Made by a program: the position numbers and the translations under genes
The notes under the pieces: generated by a model
Told to the model about the DNA's origin: nothing
Database searches by the model: none
Seen by the model: only the letters and a program-made list of their open reading frames with translations
Part shown: piece after piece, positions 13,210 to 24,194 of the stretch
Layout: each line of letters starts with the position of its first letter
Position numbering within the stretch: the first letter of the stretch is position 1
NCBI GenBank assembly: GCA_025677825.1
Contig: JAIXMO010000040.1
Span: forward strand, 186,001-250,000
Length of the DNA: 64,000 bases
Direction of reading: 5' to 3'
From: Helicostylum pulchrum
Lineage: Eukaryota > Mucoromycota > Mucoromycetes > Mucorales > Mucoraceae

Positions 13210-13384
13210 TATTAAAGCAAAGTAAAAAAGACAAATAAAAAATATTTTGTTTTTTAATTTTGACCGTAAAATATACCAAATAAACAATGGTCACGGTTAC
13301 ACGTTTTCTTCCTGGAGTATAAAAATCTCCAAAAAAAAAAGTTTAAATCATGCTGTTTTCTTTACTTTTTTTTTAAACTGTATA
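13210..13384. promoter_or_regulatory. Bidirectional promoter region, cactin / P450
   Basis: Only 175 bp separate the two divergent start codons, so both promoters and 5'UTRs must sit here. The sequence contains short A and T tracts (for example A9 near 13332) but no factor site I can name with confidence. Confidence 0.6.
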
Positions 13385-15236
13385 ATGTCCATTGACGCTG
13401 GATTTATAAGTATATCTGCAGCAGTAGTAGTAAGCTTTTCTGCGTTTTTGTTTTACAAGTACCCGGATAGTGGTTTCCTTGATCCTCCTCGTAAATCAAT
13501 TCCTTATAAAAAAGGGTTACCGATTTTAGGTAACTTGGTTGAAATTATCGCTAACGTTGACCGTTACTATGAATACGTGTGTGATTTATACGAGGAGCTT
13601 GACACGCTCACATTGTAAGTACTTTTTTTATATGTATATAATGTATTATGGCAACTAAACACTTGTAAAATAGTCGATTCACGCAACCCCTATTACCTAG
13701 TTTAACAAACACTGTTGATCCTAAAAATGTGGAACACATTTTAAAAAGTATAATGCATAAATATGCATAAAAAAGCCATCTTACTAACATGATAGTCATT
13801 AGTCAACTTTGAAAACTATGAAAAGGGACCTTACCTTAACAAAATAATGTATGATTTAGTTGGAGAAGGTATATTTGGTGCAGATGGAGAAGTTTGGCGC
13901 GTACAACGTAAAGTAGCCAGCCGAATTTTCCATGTGAAGAACTTTCGAGATAAATTCACGAGGTAAACGTAAAAAAAATAAGGTATAAATGATTCCTTTA
14001 CTTAAACCTTATTACTATAGAGTCTTCTTGGATCAACTTAACATTGCCGCAGAACATGTATTTGATAAAGCGGCTGAAGAAAACCAAGTGATCGATTTCC
14101 ATGATCTTATGCTTCGATTTACTATGGATTCATTTGCACAGTAAGTAAACCTAGATATTATAAAACCAGATTTAAAATTAATTGTTGTGTAACTGTCTTT
14201 TTACACATGATAGACTTGCTTTCAGTGTTCAATTAAATTCCTTAATTGAAAGAGCCGACTTTGCGGACTCATTTGATGCACTTCAAATGCACACATTTAA
14301 AAGGTTTATGATTCCGTTTATTGATACTATAGAAAGAATCAAACATTACACACATTACTGGACCGAAAGAAAATCGATTCAACATCATCTGGGTACAGTA
14401 AATTCATTTGCTTACGGTCTAATTCAAGAACGTAGAAAAAAGGACTCGTTACACCACGATGAGGATAGTGATGGTGACCTTTTACATCGATTTATGAATT
14501 GTAAGAACGTGGACGGTAATTTCTTTAGTGATACTGAATTAAGAGATATTATATTGAATTTCATAATTGCTGGAAGAGATACAACTGCTTTAGCGTTATC
14601 ATGGACCTTTTACAATCTATTAATGTATCCTGAAATTGAAGAAAGAGTGTTGCAAGAAGTACAGCAGTATATTACTGATGATGTTGAATCTGACCCTGCT
14701 CGATTATACGAAGTTGTTCAAAAGATGACTTATACCCACGCAGTGTATAGATTTATATAAAAACTATTTATTTGTTGGCGATTATACTGATACTGCAATT
14801 TTTTTTTTTTAGGTTCTATGAAGTACTTCGCCTTTATCCTTCTGTACCTGGTGAACAAAAAGAAGCATTAAATGACGATGTCTGGCCTGACGGAACTCAA
14901 ATAAGAAAAGGAGACCAAGTATCATGGCAGCCATTTGTTCAAGGCAGAATCACAAGTATTTGGGGTACAGATGCAAAAGAGTTTAAGCCTCAAAGATGGA
15001 TATCAGATGAGGGATCTTTAATTCGAGTTTCACCTTACCAATGGACCGCATTTAATGCAGGACCTCGAGTTTGTTTAGGACAAAACTTGGCCATATTAGA
15101 AGCTATCATAGCTATTGCATTTATGATCAAACGATACAAATTTAAACGTGTTGAAGGTCATAAAGTTATTATGCTAAACTTGATTACTTTATCAATGAAA
15201 GACGGTATGAAAATCACTGTTGAAAAAAGACAATAA
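13385..15236 (+). CDS. Cytochrome P450, CYP52/CYP86/CYP704-like
   Basis: Six exons (13385-13614, 13674-13747, 13803-13962, 14021-14140, 14214-14744, 14813-15236) join in phase to about 512 aa, a normal P450 length. An N-terminal hydrophobic segment (residues ~5-25) would anchor it in the ER. Visible P450 signatures are the C-helix WRVQRK, the I-helix AGRDTT, the K-helix EVLR (ExxR), the PERF-like region FKPQRW, and the heme loop FNAGPRVCLGQ with its cysteine ligand. The pattern matches fatty-acid omega-hydroxylase-type families, so a fatty acid or alkane substrate is plausible but inferred. The start is the ATG just before the membrane anchor; an upstream in-frame extension exists but is A/T-driven. 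The stop lies 29 bp from the convergent PHD gene's stop. Confidence 0.9.
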
Positions 15237-15265
15237 AAAAAGAGTTTTTTTTTTATGATTATTTT

Positions 15266-16520
15266 TTATTCTTCTATATTATCTTCTTCTCTTTTTCTTT
15301 TGATGGGAGGAGACGGCTGTAATACCGATAACAGTGATTGAGATGCAACAGGTATAGGAATGTTTTTAAAAGCACAACAAGTTCTACAAAACCACGGATC
15401 AATGTTCTTTTCAAAGGCTTGAACGGCTGGCTTTTCACATAACTGATGAACGCCTTTATTACAGTTTTCACAAAAAAAGATATCATTGATATCATTCACA
15501 ATGTCTTTTATACCACAATGCATACAGCTTTCATCTTCTTCTATATTTGAGGGCTGTGTATCATCTAAATATTCGTCTTCCTCATCAAATGTATAATCAT
15601 CTAGTGTAATATGTTCTTCAGCCGGAGAACTTAATAGTTTGTCTTGATTGATATAAAATAAATAAATTGGTCTATACTCTTTCGAAAATTCAGATGGCAG
15701 TATTGATTCATAGCATGTACCACGAATATCTGCTAGTGCCTGTTCTGATGGTACGGTATGTTCAGTATCATTTACAATAATTCTCCACAAGTTTCCATCA
15801 CTTTCAACATAATCTCGCAGATAAAGACACCAACAGTTAGACAGACTACCATTACTAGCTGTACTATCATACCTTGCCATCAAAGCACCCATCAATTGAT
15901 AAGTAGTATTATCCAGTGCGTTAGATTCTTGCTGAAACAAAAACTTGTCTCTTGCAAACTGCTCCAACCTCAACTCTATCAATTCCTCTACCAGTGAATC
16001 TACACCTGATTTTTCCTGCTTAAAATAATCCAATGTATCATAGAGTAATTGATCTACAGGTAAAATGCTATCCTGGTATATATGATAGCATTTTGGGTCA
16101 AGCACTTTATTTCTACCATATCTTATTAATTGTACATTTCGTCTAGCCTACAAAAATTTAAACTTTTTTTTAATTTTTATGCAAAAAAATAAAATAAAAA
16201 AATGGTTTTTTTTTTACTGTTTCTGAAGCGAGCAAAAATCGCATACCAACTATTTCTTGTGGTTTTTTATGGTTCGCTAAATTCCAGTCCATATCATTAT
16301 TTATTTCATAGTAGCTCCAAACCCAAGGTAGGTCTTTTTGAGCTAAAGTACAACAATAGTCTAGAAACGCGTTAACGTCACTTGTTGTACCATACTGTCT
16401 TAATCCAGCTGTAAGAATATTAATAAGATCTGGATTGTCTCCTGGCGGTATAGAATGTAATTGCATCAAGATGCGTGCTAACAAAAAGCTCGGTATTGCA
16501 TCGATTTGTAATCCTTCCAT
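15266..16520 (-). CDS. PHD-finger protein with a possible USP-like C-lobe remnant
   Basis: Two exons (16520-16218, 16147-15266) give about 394 aa. Around residues 305-355 a complete Cys4-His-Cys3 PHD finger is present: CMHC, FFCENC, GVHQLC and WFCRTC supply all eight zinc ligands. PHD fingers usually read histone H3 tails. The middle part (LSNCWCLYLRDY, LWRIIVND, RPIYLFYINQD) resembles the last strands of a ubiquitin-specific protease fold. The GH-Y motif expected there is not seen and no catalytic Cys box is recognised, so any deubiquitinase activity is doubtful. The C-terminus ends in a basic nuclear-localisation-like KRKREED. Nuclear chromatin role inferred. The 3' end abuts the convergent P450 gene. 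Confidence 0.75.
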
Positions 16521-16886
16521 TTAAACTAAAATAAGAAAAAAAAATAAAGACAACAATGGATTTTCCCACTCTATTTTTTCTGCAGAGAGTTTTTTTTTCT
16601 TTCTAGTACAGTCACAGGATAATTGAAATTTGTAAAAAAAAGAATTGCATTACAAACGGCTTAATGTACCTTATTTTAACCTTAAAAAAGCAAATACTTA
16701 GTGGTCATAGGTTTATCTGATTCAAAAAAGCATTACATTGGCAAGATGCTTATATTCGCAATAATTTATTAAGAGAAACATTTTTTTTTATGTGTGTATT
16801 AAAGGATAAAAAGGGCGGTTTATATTTCTTTACTTGCGAAAGAAAAAAAAAAAGAAAAAAAAAAGAGAGAAAAAAAAAAAGAAAAC
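16521..16886. other. Intergenic between PHD-finger start and MEX67 stop
   Basis: About 370 bp of A/T-rich sequence, with A-rich runs near 16845-16880 that would be U-rich in the MEX67 3'UTR. No gene is seen. It should contain the PHD-gene promoter and the MEX67 polyadenylation region. Confidence 0.5.
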
Positions 16887-19135
16887 TTAGGCAGCAGTAA
16901 TTAGCGAACCAGCTTTACGAGAGTAATTACGTACAATAAACGAATCAGATAATATAACATAACTCCATCCAGACGATTGTGCTCTATTTAATAAGAAAAA
17001 AAAAAGTTAGTTAAAAAAGAAATATTACGTACAAAAAAAACTCTCTCTCTTACCTAGAACCTGGTGCAGAAGGAGCAACTAAAAAGGTACGGTCGAATGA
17101 TAAAGGAGTACCAACCAGAGTTTCTACAAATTCACCATGTACAGTAAGGAATAATACGACGGGATAAGCTTGAGATCCAGTAGTTTGCCATGCGTCTGTA
17201 ACAAAGTTATCAGCTCTTGATAAGTCGTGAACAGTAGCAGGTAATGATAAAAGACGTTTTACAATATTTTCATTGCCAAACACCATTCTTTGAGCTGGAG
17301 AGACTAAATACATAATTTATCAATTTTTTTACACGGTTTTTTTTTTTTTTTTTTTTTTTTTTTGAGCGTGTGTATATATATATATATATTACCTTGACTG
17401 CTGCCCCATACATTTTGTTGTTGATATGTTCCATTATTATATACGACAGAGAAAATAGCTTGTGCATCATACAAATCCACTAACCCGGCCCGATTAGTAT
17501 CAAATAACGGAAAGAATTTCGACAGTAGGTCCATCACAGCCATACTTGAACTATCTTGGTCAAAAAAGTTTGGTCTAATTGGCACTGGAAACTCATTGAC
17601 TACTGTACGGACTGCTACACCACCAGTTCCGTTAACAGGCTGTCCATCCAAGTATTTGATCGTAGGAAATCGTTTTAAAACTTCTCTTTGATACGTTTCC
17701 ACATTATTGTTGATCTGAATGGCGTTTCCGGTCAATAACAGTTCTTGCAAATTGTTGAGTTTCTGGGCAAGTTTATCTAAACTACGGAATTCGGCAATAT
17801 CGTTATCTGCAATGGAAAGGTTTAAAAGGTTGGGAAATAATTCGGGTACTTTGGATAATGGTGCGACCGACCACAATTTAAGTCTAGCAAACGAAATAGT
17901 TTTTATCTATTTTTCAAAAAAAAAATCCCCCTTATTAGATAAAACCCAAAGGCTTCTTTTTTTTGCATGCGTAAAACTTACGGAATCGCCAAATAGGTTT
18001 TTTGCTTCAGTTAATAAACGTGATATAACAAGCCCAATGTTATGCGAACTAGGTGGTAAATCGTCCATGTCTAAAAATCCAGCTTCCGCATTAAAACGCT
18101 CAGTTAACAGTTCGGCCAGATAAGTTGATCCACCTCCTCTACTGCTGCTATTACTATTTCTGGTGTTATTATTGCTGCTGCCGCTGTTAACATTGCTGCT
18201 ACTATGTTCTCTACGATTGGTATTGTTTCCACTATTTCCTCCCTTTTTTATAGAAAGCTAAATTGGGGGGAAAAAAAAACTTAGCATATTCTGTGATAAA
18301 GAAAAAAAAAACTCCCCCATACACTTTAAATATCACTTTACCACGGCATTTCCAAAACTATAGTTATTCATTCTACAAAGCCCGTCTGCTGTTTGTTCAT
18401 CAATCACAGTAATATGCATTGCCTTTGTCTCGTAATTAACCTACAATAAACCCAACATTAGAAAAAACAATAACAATAACAAAAAAAAACCTTAATACTT
18501 TACATGAAGTGGTTCCCATGCTGATTTCGACTTTCGTGCAAGAAAACTAAGCACCTTTTCTTCTGATCCAGGAGGATACCCTGTAATCTATAACGAACTT
18601 AGTAATTGTTGTTAAAAAAAAAAAGAAAAGACAATAAAAACTTACGGTGACTATATTACTTGCAGTTTCACTAAAAGGAAACGAAAAAAAAAAACATTAG
18701 CTTTCTTTTATTCTTCCTTTTCTCTAGATTGAAAAAAAAAGTTTATATTTACGGCTTCATGTCTATATCTTCTTCGACAAACTCACGAGCGAAGCGTGCA
18801 TTAGCGCCTCCTCGTCCTCTTCCTCTACCACCTCTACCGCGATAATTATTAGAAGAAAAGGCTCTGCCACCTCTCTCTTGGTCATCATTACTGCGGTTGG
18901 GTCTATTGTCATTGTAATTGCTGCCTTGTACAGTACGTTCGTTATGTGTAGGACCAAGTCGAGACGTAATTGAAATATTACTACCGGCGTCACTGTAGCT
19001 GCTGGTGCGGTCATGACTACTATTATCATAGTCATTATCGTAGTTACGATGTCCACCTCCACCGCCTCCACCACCACGGTTTCCTCCACGTCCACGTCCT
19101 CTACCACCTCGCCAATTATTGTTATTATTGTCCAT
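16887..19135 (-). CDS. MEX67: mRNA export receptor Mex67/NXF1-like, lacking the C-terminal UBA-like domain
   Basis: Eight exons on the minus strand: 19135-18753, 18670-18646, 18587-18504, 18440-18342, 18257-17982, 17906-17393, 17303-17054 and 16983-16887. They give about 575 aa. Order: an RGG-rich RNA-binding N-terminus (1-127), an RRM-like fold (IVTITGYPPGSEEKVLSFL), an Asn/Ser linker, leucine-rich repeats (LFPNLLNLSIADNDIAEF, LQELLLTGN, FPTIKYLDG), and an NTF2-like domain (FFPLFDTNRAGL to GWSYVILSDSFIVRN) that in the family binds Mtr2/NXT1. The coding sequence stops right after the NTF2-like domain (RKAGSLITAA), so the TAP-C domain that contacts FG nucleoporins is absent. One exon is only 25 nt. 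A T27 run lies inside the intron at 17304-17392. Confidence 0.9.
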
Positions 19136-19222
19136 TTGTTACTTTTTGTAAAAGGGAAAAAGGAATATTTTATTTTTTTGTTACTTCTGGGCGAGTATAA
19201 AAAGAGAGCGGAGACGTGACTG

Positions 19223-19267
<45 letters not shown>

Positions 19268-19446
19268 CGAACAAAGAAGCCTGTAAAGCAGAAAGAAACA
19301 TATATCAATGAACGTGCTAAACTCTTTGAAACAAATAAAATAACGTGGCAATTAATCGTAGTACACGAATATATATAATTTAATTTTTATTGTTTTTACA
19401 ATGATATGTGCGTGCGTGTGTTTTTTTTGATAATAATATGAGACTT
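19136..19446. other. MEX67 upstream region with T42 tract
   Basis: Contains an uninterrupted run of 42 T at 19226-19267 on the plus strand, about 90 bp upstream of the MEX67 start. It also holds the 3' flank of the TRMT2A-like gene. Long poly(dA:dT) tracts exclude nucleosomes in fungal promoters, and that role is inferred here. No ORF is supported. Confidence 0.6.
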
Positions 19447-21348
19447 TTATGCTTTCTCTTCCTCCTTCTTTACTTCTGCATCTTCCTCCTTCTTCACTTC
19501 TTCCTCTTCTTCTTCTTGTTCTTCTACACGAACAAATTCTACCATAAGTTCACAATGTTCAGTATGAGGGAACAAATCGACAGTGACAGCACGAACAGGC
19601 TTAAAAGGCATACCCCTAAATCTGTTGGAGGTAGGTCTGCATAACGCGATAAAGTTATCAATAGCTTGCTTACTATCACAAGAGATATAAATCACACGAG
19701 AAATATGCTTTGCGTCTCTGATAGCTCTAATAACAGAAGCATGAACACCATTTCTAGGAGGATCTAAAACTGCGATAACTTCTTCATTCACTGCGTCCGT
19801 CACAACATTAATCTTATCCTCAACTTTACTAGCGTAATATGTAACATTTTTAATATCTGCAAAATAAAAAAAAAGTTTAGTACAAACACGCATAAGGATA
19901 TATATATATATATGTATACACACGTACCATTTAATTCAGCATTGACCTTGGCATCAACAATAGCTTCAGGCACCATTTCAATACCAATAACATGTTCAAC
20001 AGACTTGGCCATGGTGATACCAATGGTACCAGTACCACAACAGAGATCCAATAAGGTAGTCTTTTTGGTAGGATCAATAGCACACCATTCAGCACACTTT
20101 GCATATAAGATTTCAGTAGCAGGAGTATTGACTTGGAAAAAGGCACTAGCCGAGAGACGGAAACGGTTACCGAGCAAGTTTTCATGAATATAACCATTAC
20201 CAGACAAAACTTCAATAGGAGCCTTATCGGTCATACCGTTAGAAGAACCATCCCAAACTTGGAAAACCAGAGTGGTAACATTAACACCACTATCCTCATT
20301 CCAGAACTTGACTAAACTATCCTTTTCTTGCTGCAAACGTTCAGCAGTTAAATCAGCAGCACGAATTTGAACAAGGATCAAGACATCACCAGTACTTTGA
20401 GTCTTTGTCATAAGTGTACGCCAAACACCGGTCTTTTCAACACGATCATAAGCGGGGAGATCCGATTTCTTGATATATTCGTTCATAACAGCAGCAATCT
20501 TTTTGGCAACGTCCGGTACGTTCAAACAAGCACTAGGCTCTAAAACCGATGTAACACCGTCACGATAGAGACCCAACAAGAAACCAACGGTAGGTTCACG
20601 ATTAAGGTTATAACCAATGGTGAATTCACACTTTGTACGGTATCCTTCCGTGACAGGGGAACCAATAGGGTCTAAAACCTCACAAGGTAAAGCACCCTTT
20701 TCATAAGCCCAGTCAATTTGACTTTCATCGCGTACGTTTTTTAATTCAGCAATTTTACGTTTAAGACTGATCAATTGCTTAATGCTGTTACGGTTCTTTT
20801 TAACCAATTGTGTTTCATAGTCCACCTTCCATAAAGGAGTGACTTGATCAGCCAACTTTTCATCGGGTGTACGATGATCGTCTTCTTCAGCAATCATGAT
20901 CTTTCCCTTCTTCTTTCCTTTACGAGCAGAGTTTTCACGTACGTCAGTTTCAGTTTGAGGAGTATATTCTGCTGATAACTTTTGACCCTTATATGTTAAT
21001 TGGCTGATTGTTCTGACTGCATCTGCTGCTTGAGCTTCACTCTACAAGTATAAAAGTATAAGTAAAATAGGGTAAATCAAATAGTAAGTTTGAATAATAC
21101 TTTACATCGAGAGTGATTAAAGCATATGACCAAGTAGGACCCTTGTTAAAACGGTTATAACCAAGACTTTTAAAGTATTTCTTGACTAAGGAAATATCTC
21201 GTTCAGGTAAATGTGACACTCTGATACGATGAACAATGTTTTCATTCAACTTTTGTTTCTTTGAAACCGCATCTTGTTCTTCATCACTGTCTAAAGAACG
21301 TTTCTTTCCCAATACACTTCCAAGGAAGGAACTTACAAATTTGAACAT
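19447..21348 (-). CDS. tRNA (uracil-5-)-methyltransferase, TRMT2A-like, RRM plus TrmA-type domain
   Basis: Three exons (21348-21106, 21041-19928, 19856-19447) join to about 588 aa. An N-terminal RRM-like region begins near residue 50 (IVHRIRVSHLPERD). It is followed by a Lys-rich linker and a class I SAM methyltransferase of the TrmA/RumA type. Visible motifs are LLDLCCGTGTIGITMAK (SAM loop, about residue 405), VIGIEMVPEAI, AVLDPPRNGVH and VIYISCDSKQA, the last holding the presumed catalytic cysteine. RRM plus this domain order is that of human TRMT2A, which makes m5U54 in the tRNA T loop. The usual SCNP motif here reads SCDS. The C-terminus is a Glu/Lys-rich tail. Confidence 0.92.
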
Positions 21349-21541
21349 TTTTGAGTGAAAAAAAAAAACCAGATAAAAAGCCAACGAAAAAAATAAAATA
21401 AAAAATATTATCATAGCTTTGGATACAAATGATTGGTTGAAAGAATGACAGTGATTATTTTTTTTTAATTGTAAAAAAGCCCGCCAAATTTGACATAAAA
21501 AAAAAGAGGTGTGTGTGAAGGGGGTTTGGGGTTGGGGAATA

Positions 21542-22446
21542 TTACATGAAAAAGTGAGTGTTTTGTCTACTATCAAGATGAACGAACATTTCGTTCAATT
21601 TATAGTTATTTAATTCTTCTTTGATCTTTAGAGCGAGAACCGGTGTTAATTTCTGACAGGTAGCGCTTGTATCACATTTTCTATCATAGTCCGAAGCAGA
21701 AAATGTTTCGTGTAATTTTATGACAGAATTAAAAGAGACGGACTTTTTCTTCTTGTTATTTGATGATGATGATGATGAATTGTTGGTATTATTAGTATTA
21801 TTGGTATTAAATGAAGTTGTTGATACAGTAGAGGAAGCAGGTGAAGGTAACTGGTTTATATCATTGTAACGACGACGGTGACGAGGTTTAATAGAAGATA
21901 TACTTGAATTTGGTGAATTAGGCATTGATAAAATAACCGGACTCTTTGCACCAGCGCTGGTTATGGCGTTGGTGTTGGTGAACATTTTAGTTGAAGCTGT
22001 GTCAATCGGTAACTCAACGGTCATACCAAACACTTTCTTAATCCTTTTACCTAATGATTGTCTTCTTTTTGGCGTTTCGACCATAGATGTTCGATTACTA
22101 CTACTACTATTTGAACTCGAAGGTGATAATGGATAATGTTGTTGTTGTTGCTTTGACGATGGTGATGATGGTGATAGTGGTGGTGGCTGTCTTGATTTTT
22201 TATATCGGTAATGACTCGTATTAGTAGTAGTAGTAGTAGTAGTACTACTACTAGAAGATGATACAGTAGATGATCTTCTACTTTGACTACTATTCATCAT
22301 CATTAACATTTGCTGCTGCTGCAAGTATTGTAACTGGTAATAACTAGATTGAATTTGCTTATAATATAACTCATTCTGTACAGCCCAATCATTCTATTAT
22401 TAAATCAAGGAGTAAATACATGTACACACAAACAAAAAAAGCCCAA

Positions 22447-22484
<38 letters not shown>

Positions 22485-22594
22485 TTTTCTTCCATTGGTG
22501 TTGGTGACGATATCCTTAAAGACATGATATCAGCTAAAGACATGTCATCATCTTCGTCCCTTTTTTGTTGCGTGTAATTCACAATCGTTGTCAT
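21542..22594 (-). CDS. Low-complexity fungal protein with a conserved C-terminus and PP1-docking-like motif
   Basis: Two exons (22594-22484, 22393-21542) give about 320 aa. Most of it is Ser/Thr/Asn/Gln-rich and probably disordered, with Q-runs and T-runs from codon repeats. The C-terminal ~65 residues look constrained: KKSVSFN, LHETFSASDYDR, then LTPVLALKIKEELNNYK and HTHFFM at the end. Similar endings occur in fungal cell-polarity scaffolds that bind protein phosphatase 1, and KSVSF fits the RVxF docking consensus. That link is my inference and I do not assign a gene name. The intron contains an A32 run on the coding strand (T32 at 22450-22481). Confidence 0.75.
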
Positions 22595-22606
22595 TTTTTT
22601 TATATA

Positions 22607-22767
22607 AACTGTAAAGAAAAAAGGAAAGAAGAAAGTATATGTATAAAGGATAGTTTATATAGGAAAAAAGAAGTACACAAGAGAAAGAAGAAGAAAAAAG
22701 AAAAGAAAAAACAAATAGTCAAATTTAAAGGGAATATCTGATATTTTCCCTCCTCTTTATTTTTTTC

Positions 22768-22806
<39 letters not shown>

Positions 22807-22853
22807 CCTCCCTCCCTCTTCTTACAAAGAAAAAAGGAGCTTTTTTTTTTATT
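22607..22853. other. Intergenic with T34 tract, GPN3 3' / hypothetical gene 5'
   Basis: Between the GPN3 stop and the start of the downstream minus-strand gene. It carries a 34-base T run at 22773-22806 within pyrimidine-rich sequence, which is a purine/poly(A) tract upstream of the 22594 start. Probably a promoter element of the poly(dA:dT) type. No ORF. Confidence 0.5.
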
Positions 22854-24194
22854 TTATTCATCGTATTCCTTTACATCTTCAGGTTCCTAAATTAACAACA
22901 TTTTAGTAAATTATGCATGTATATTAAAAGAATATTATTATTATTACTTTGGGTTCCAAGTCTTCACCATATTGCATAGAGTTATCTACATGAGACAAGA
23001 CATACTCTACAGAATCTTCATCCGTAATATTAAGTGGTATAAATCGTACCATACTGTAGTCATCAATCTATTTATATATAATGTCAACTCTCACGTTTTA
23101 AGTTAAACATGCTTGGTTTAAAACTTTACCAATTGTACAATGGCTTGATTTAAAGCTTGAAACTTTAAGCTCCTTGAACTTGGTTGTTCTCCATCGAGTA
23201 CATTTCCAGCTTCTTCTGTCATTAACAATGGGTCAGGTTCTAAATATCTATCCATTTCACGATCTGTCATTGCCTTTTCCATCAATCTTCTTCTTCTCTT
23301 TTGTTTACGTCTCTTCTTTTCTACTGACGACTCCGTACCATCATCAAATCCGTCTTCTTCGTCTTCTTCCATAGCTTTATTTCCATAATCCCCTTCAATC
23401 AAATCCATCTTGGTCATGACATTAACGTGAGGAATTTCTAAATTAACCATGGCACTCATAGCGCTCAACACACCTGAAAAGTATTTGCTCTTATCTTCAA
23501 TAAATTGTGATTCAAGACAGTACACACCACACACTGTCATGTTTAATCTACCAAGTGTTTCACAAAGACGTCTCATAATAGGGAAATGAGTATATAATTC
23601 AATTTGACCAGGACAATCGATAATCAAGTAGTCATCGTCATACGTGCCAATTTCTTCCTCAAGCCAATCGACATTATTCATCAAAAACCTATCCTCGTTA
23701 CATGTTAACTTTGCCAAATTGTATACACGTATTAAACCCCAATGCTTACTCTAAACAATAGATCAAACCACCGTTGGGCCCATAGTCCAATTCTTCCATA
23801 ACGTCTTCCAAAGTAATTAACTCTCTAATATCTACTCTCGCGCGTCACATTATAAATATTAAAAAAGAAAAAAAGAGAGATCTCAGTATACTTTACCAAT
23901 AGAAGGATCATATTCGAAATGTTCAGCAGCAGGATCCAAGTTGACCAAATGAACTTTACGTCCGGCTGTTTGACAATGTGTCATCATTGTTGCACAATAA
24001 GTGGACTTTATGACGAAGAATATTAGTTGAAACTGTCAAAGAATCTGAAATTACTCGAGTTTTTTTTCTTTTTAATTACCTTGCCACTTCCAGCTGGTCC
24101 CATGACTAATTGACAATGTCGTCCCCTAATAAAGGATGAGAAACTTGTTGGTTTTGCTCTGTATATGTCTGTCTGTCTCTCTCCTAACTTACAT
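22854..24194 (-). CDS. GPN3: GPN-loop GTPase 3 with start codon split by an intron
   Basis: Required with GPN1 for RNA polymerase II assembly and nuclear import (family knowledge). Exons: 24194-24193, 24125-24080, 24005-23897, 23831-23750, 23688-23130, 23067-22948 and 22886-22854, giving about 316 aa. Only with AT in exon 1 and G in exon 2 does the protein start [16 protein letters not shown], which aligns position by position with GPN3 N-termini (P-loop GPAGSGKS). Other signatures are NLDPAAEH, the GPN loop [22 protein letters not shown] and NVMTKMDL (NKxD-like). A Glu/Asp-then-Lys/Arg-rich insertion of ~40 residues follows that motif and makes the protein longer than human GPN3. The last exon is 33 nt and encodes the acidic tail. 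Confidence 0.92.

Noticed and set aside
13247..13384. Upstream in-frame extension of the P450
   Set aside because: The extension is A/T-driven and would put a non-membrane leader before a normal ER anchor; the region is also the cactin promoter.
18763..19308. 181-codon ORF overlapping MEX67 exon 1
   Set aside because: A shadow frame of the RGG-rich exon extended through the translated T42 run.
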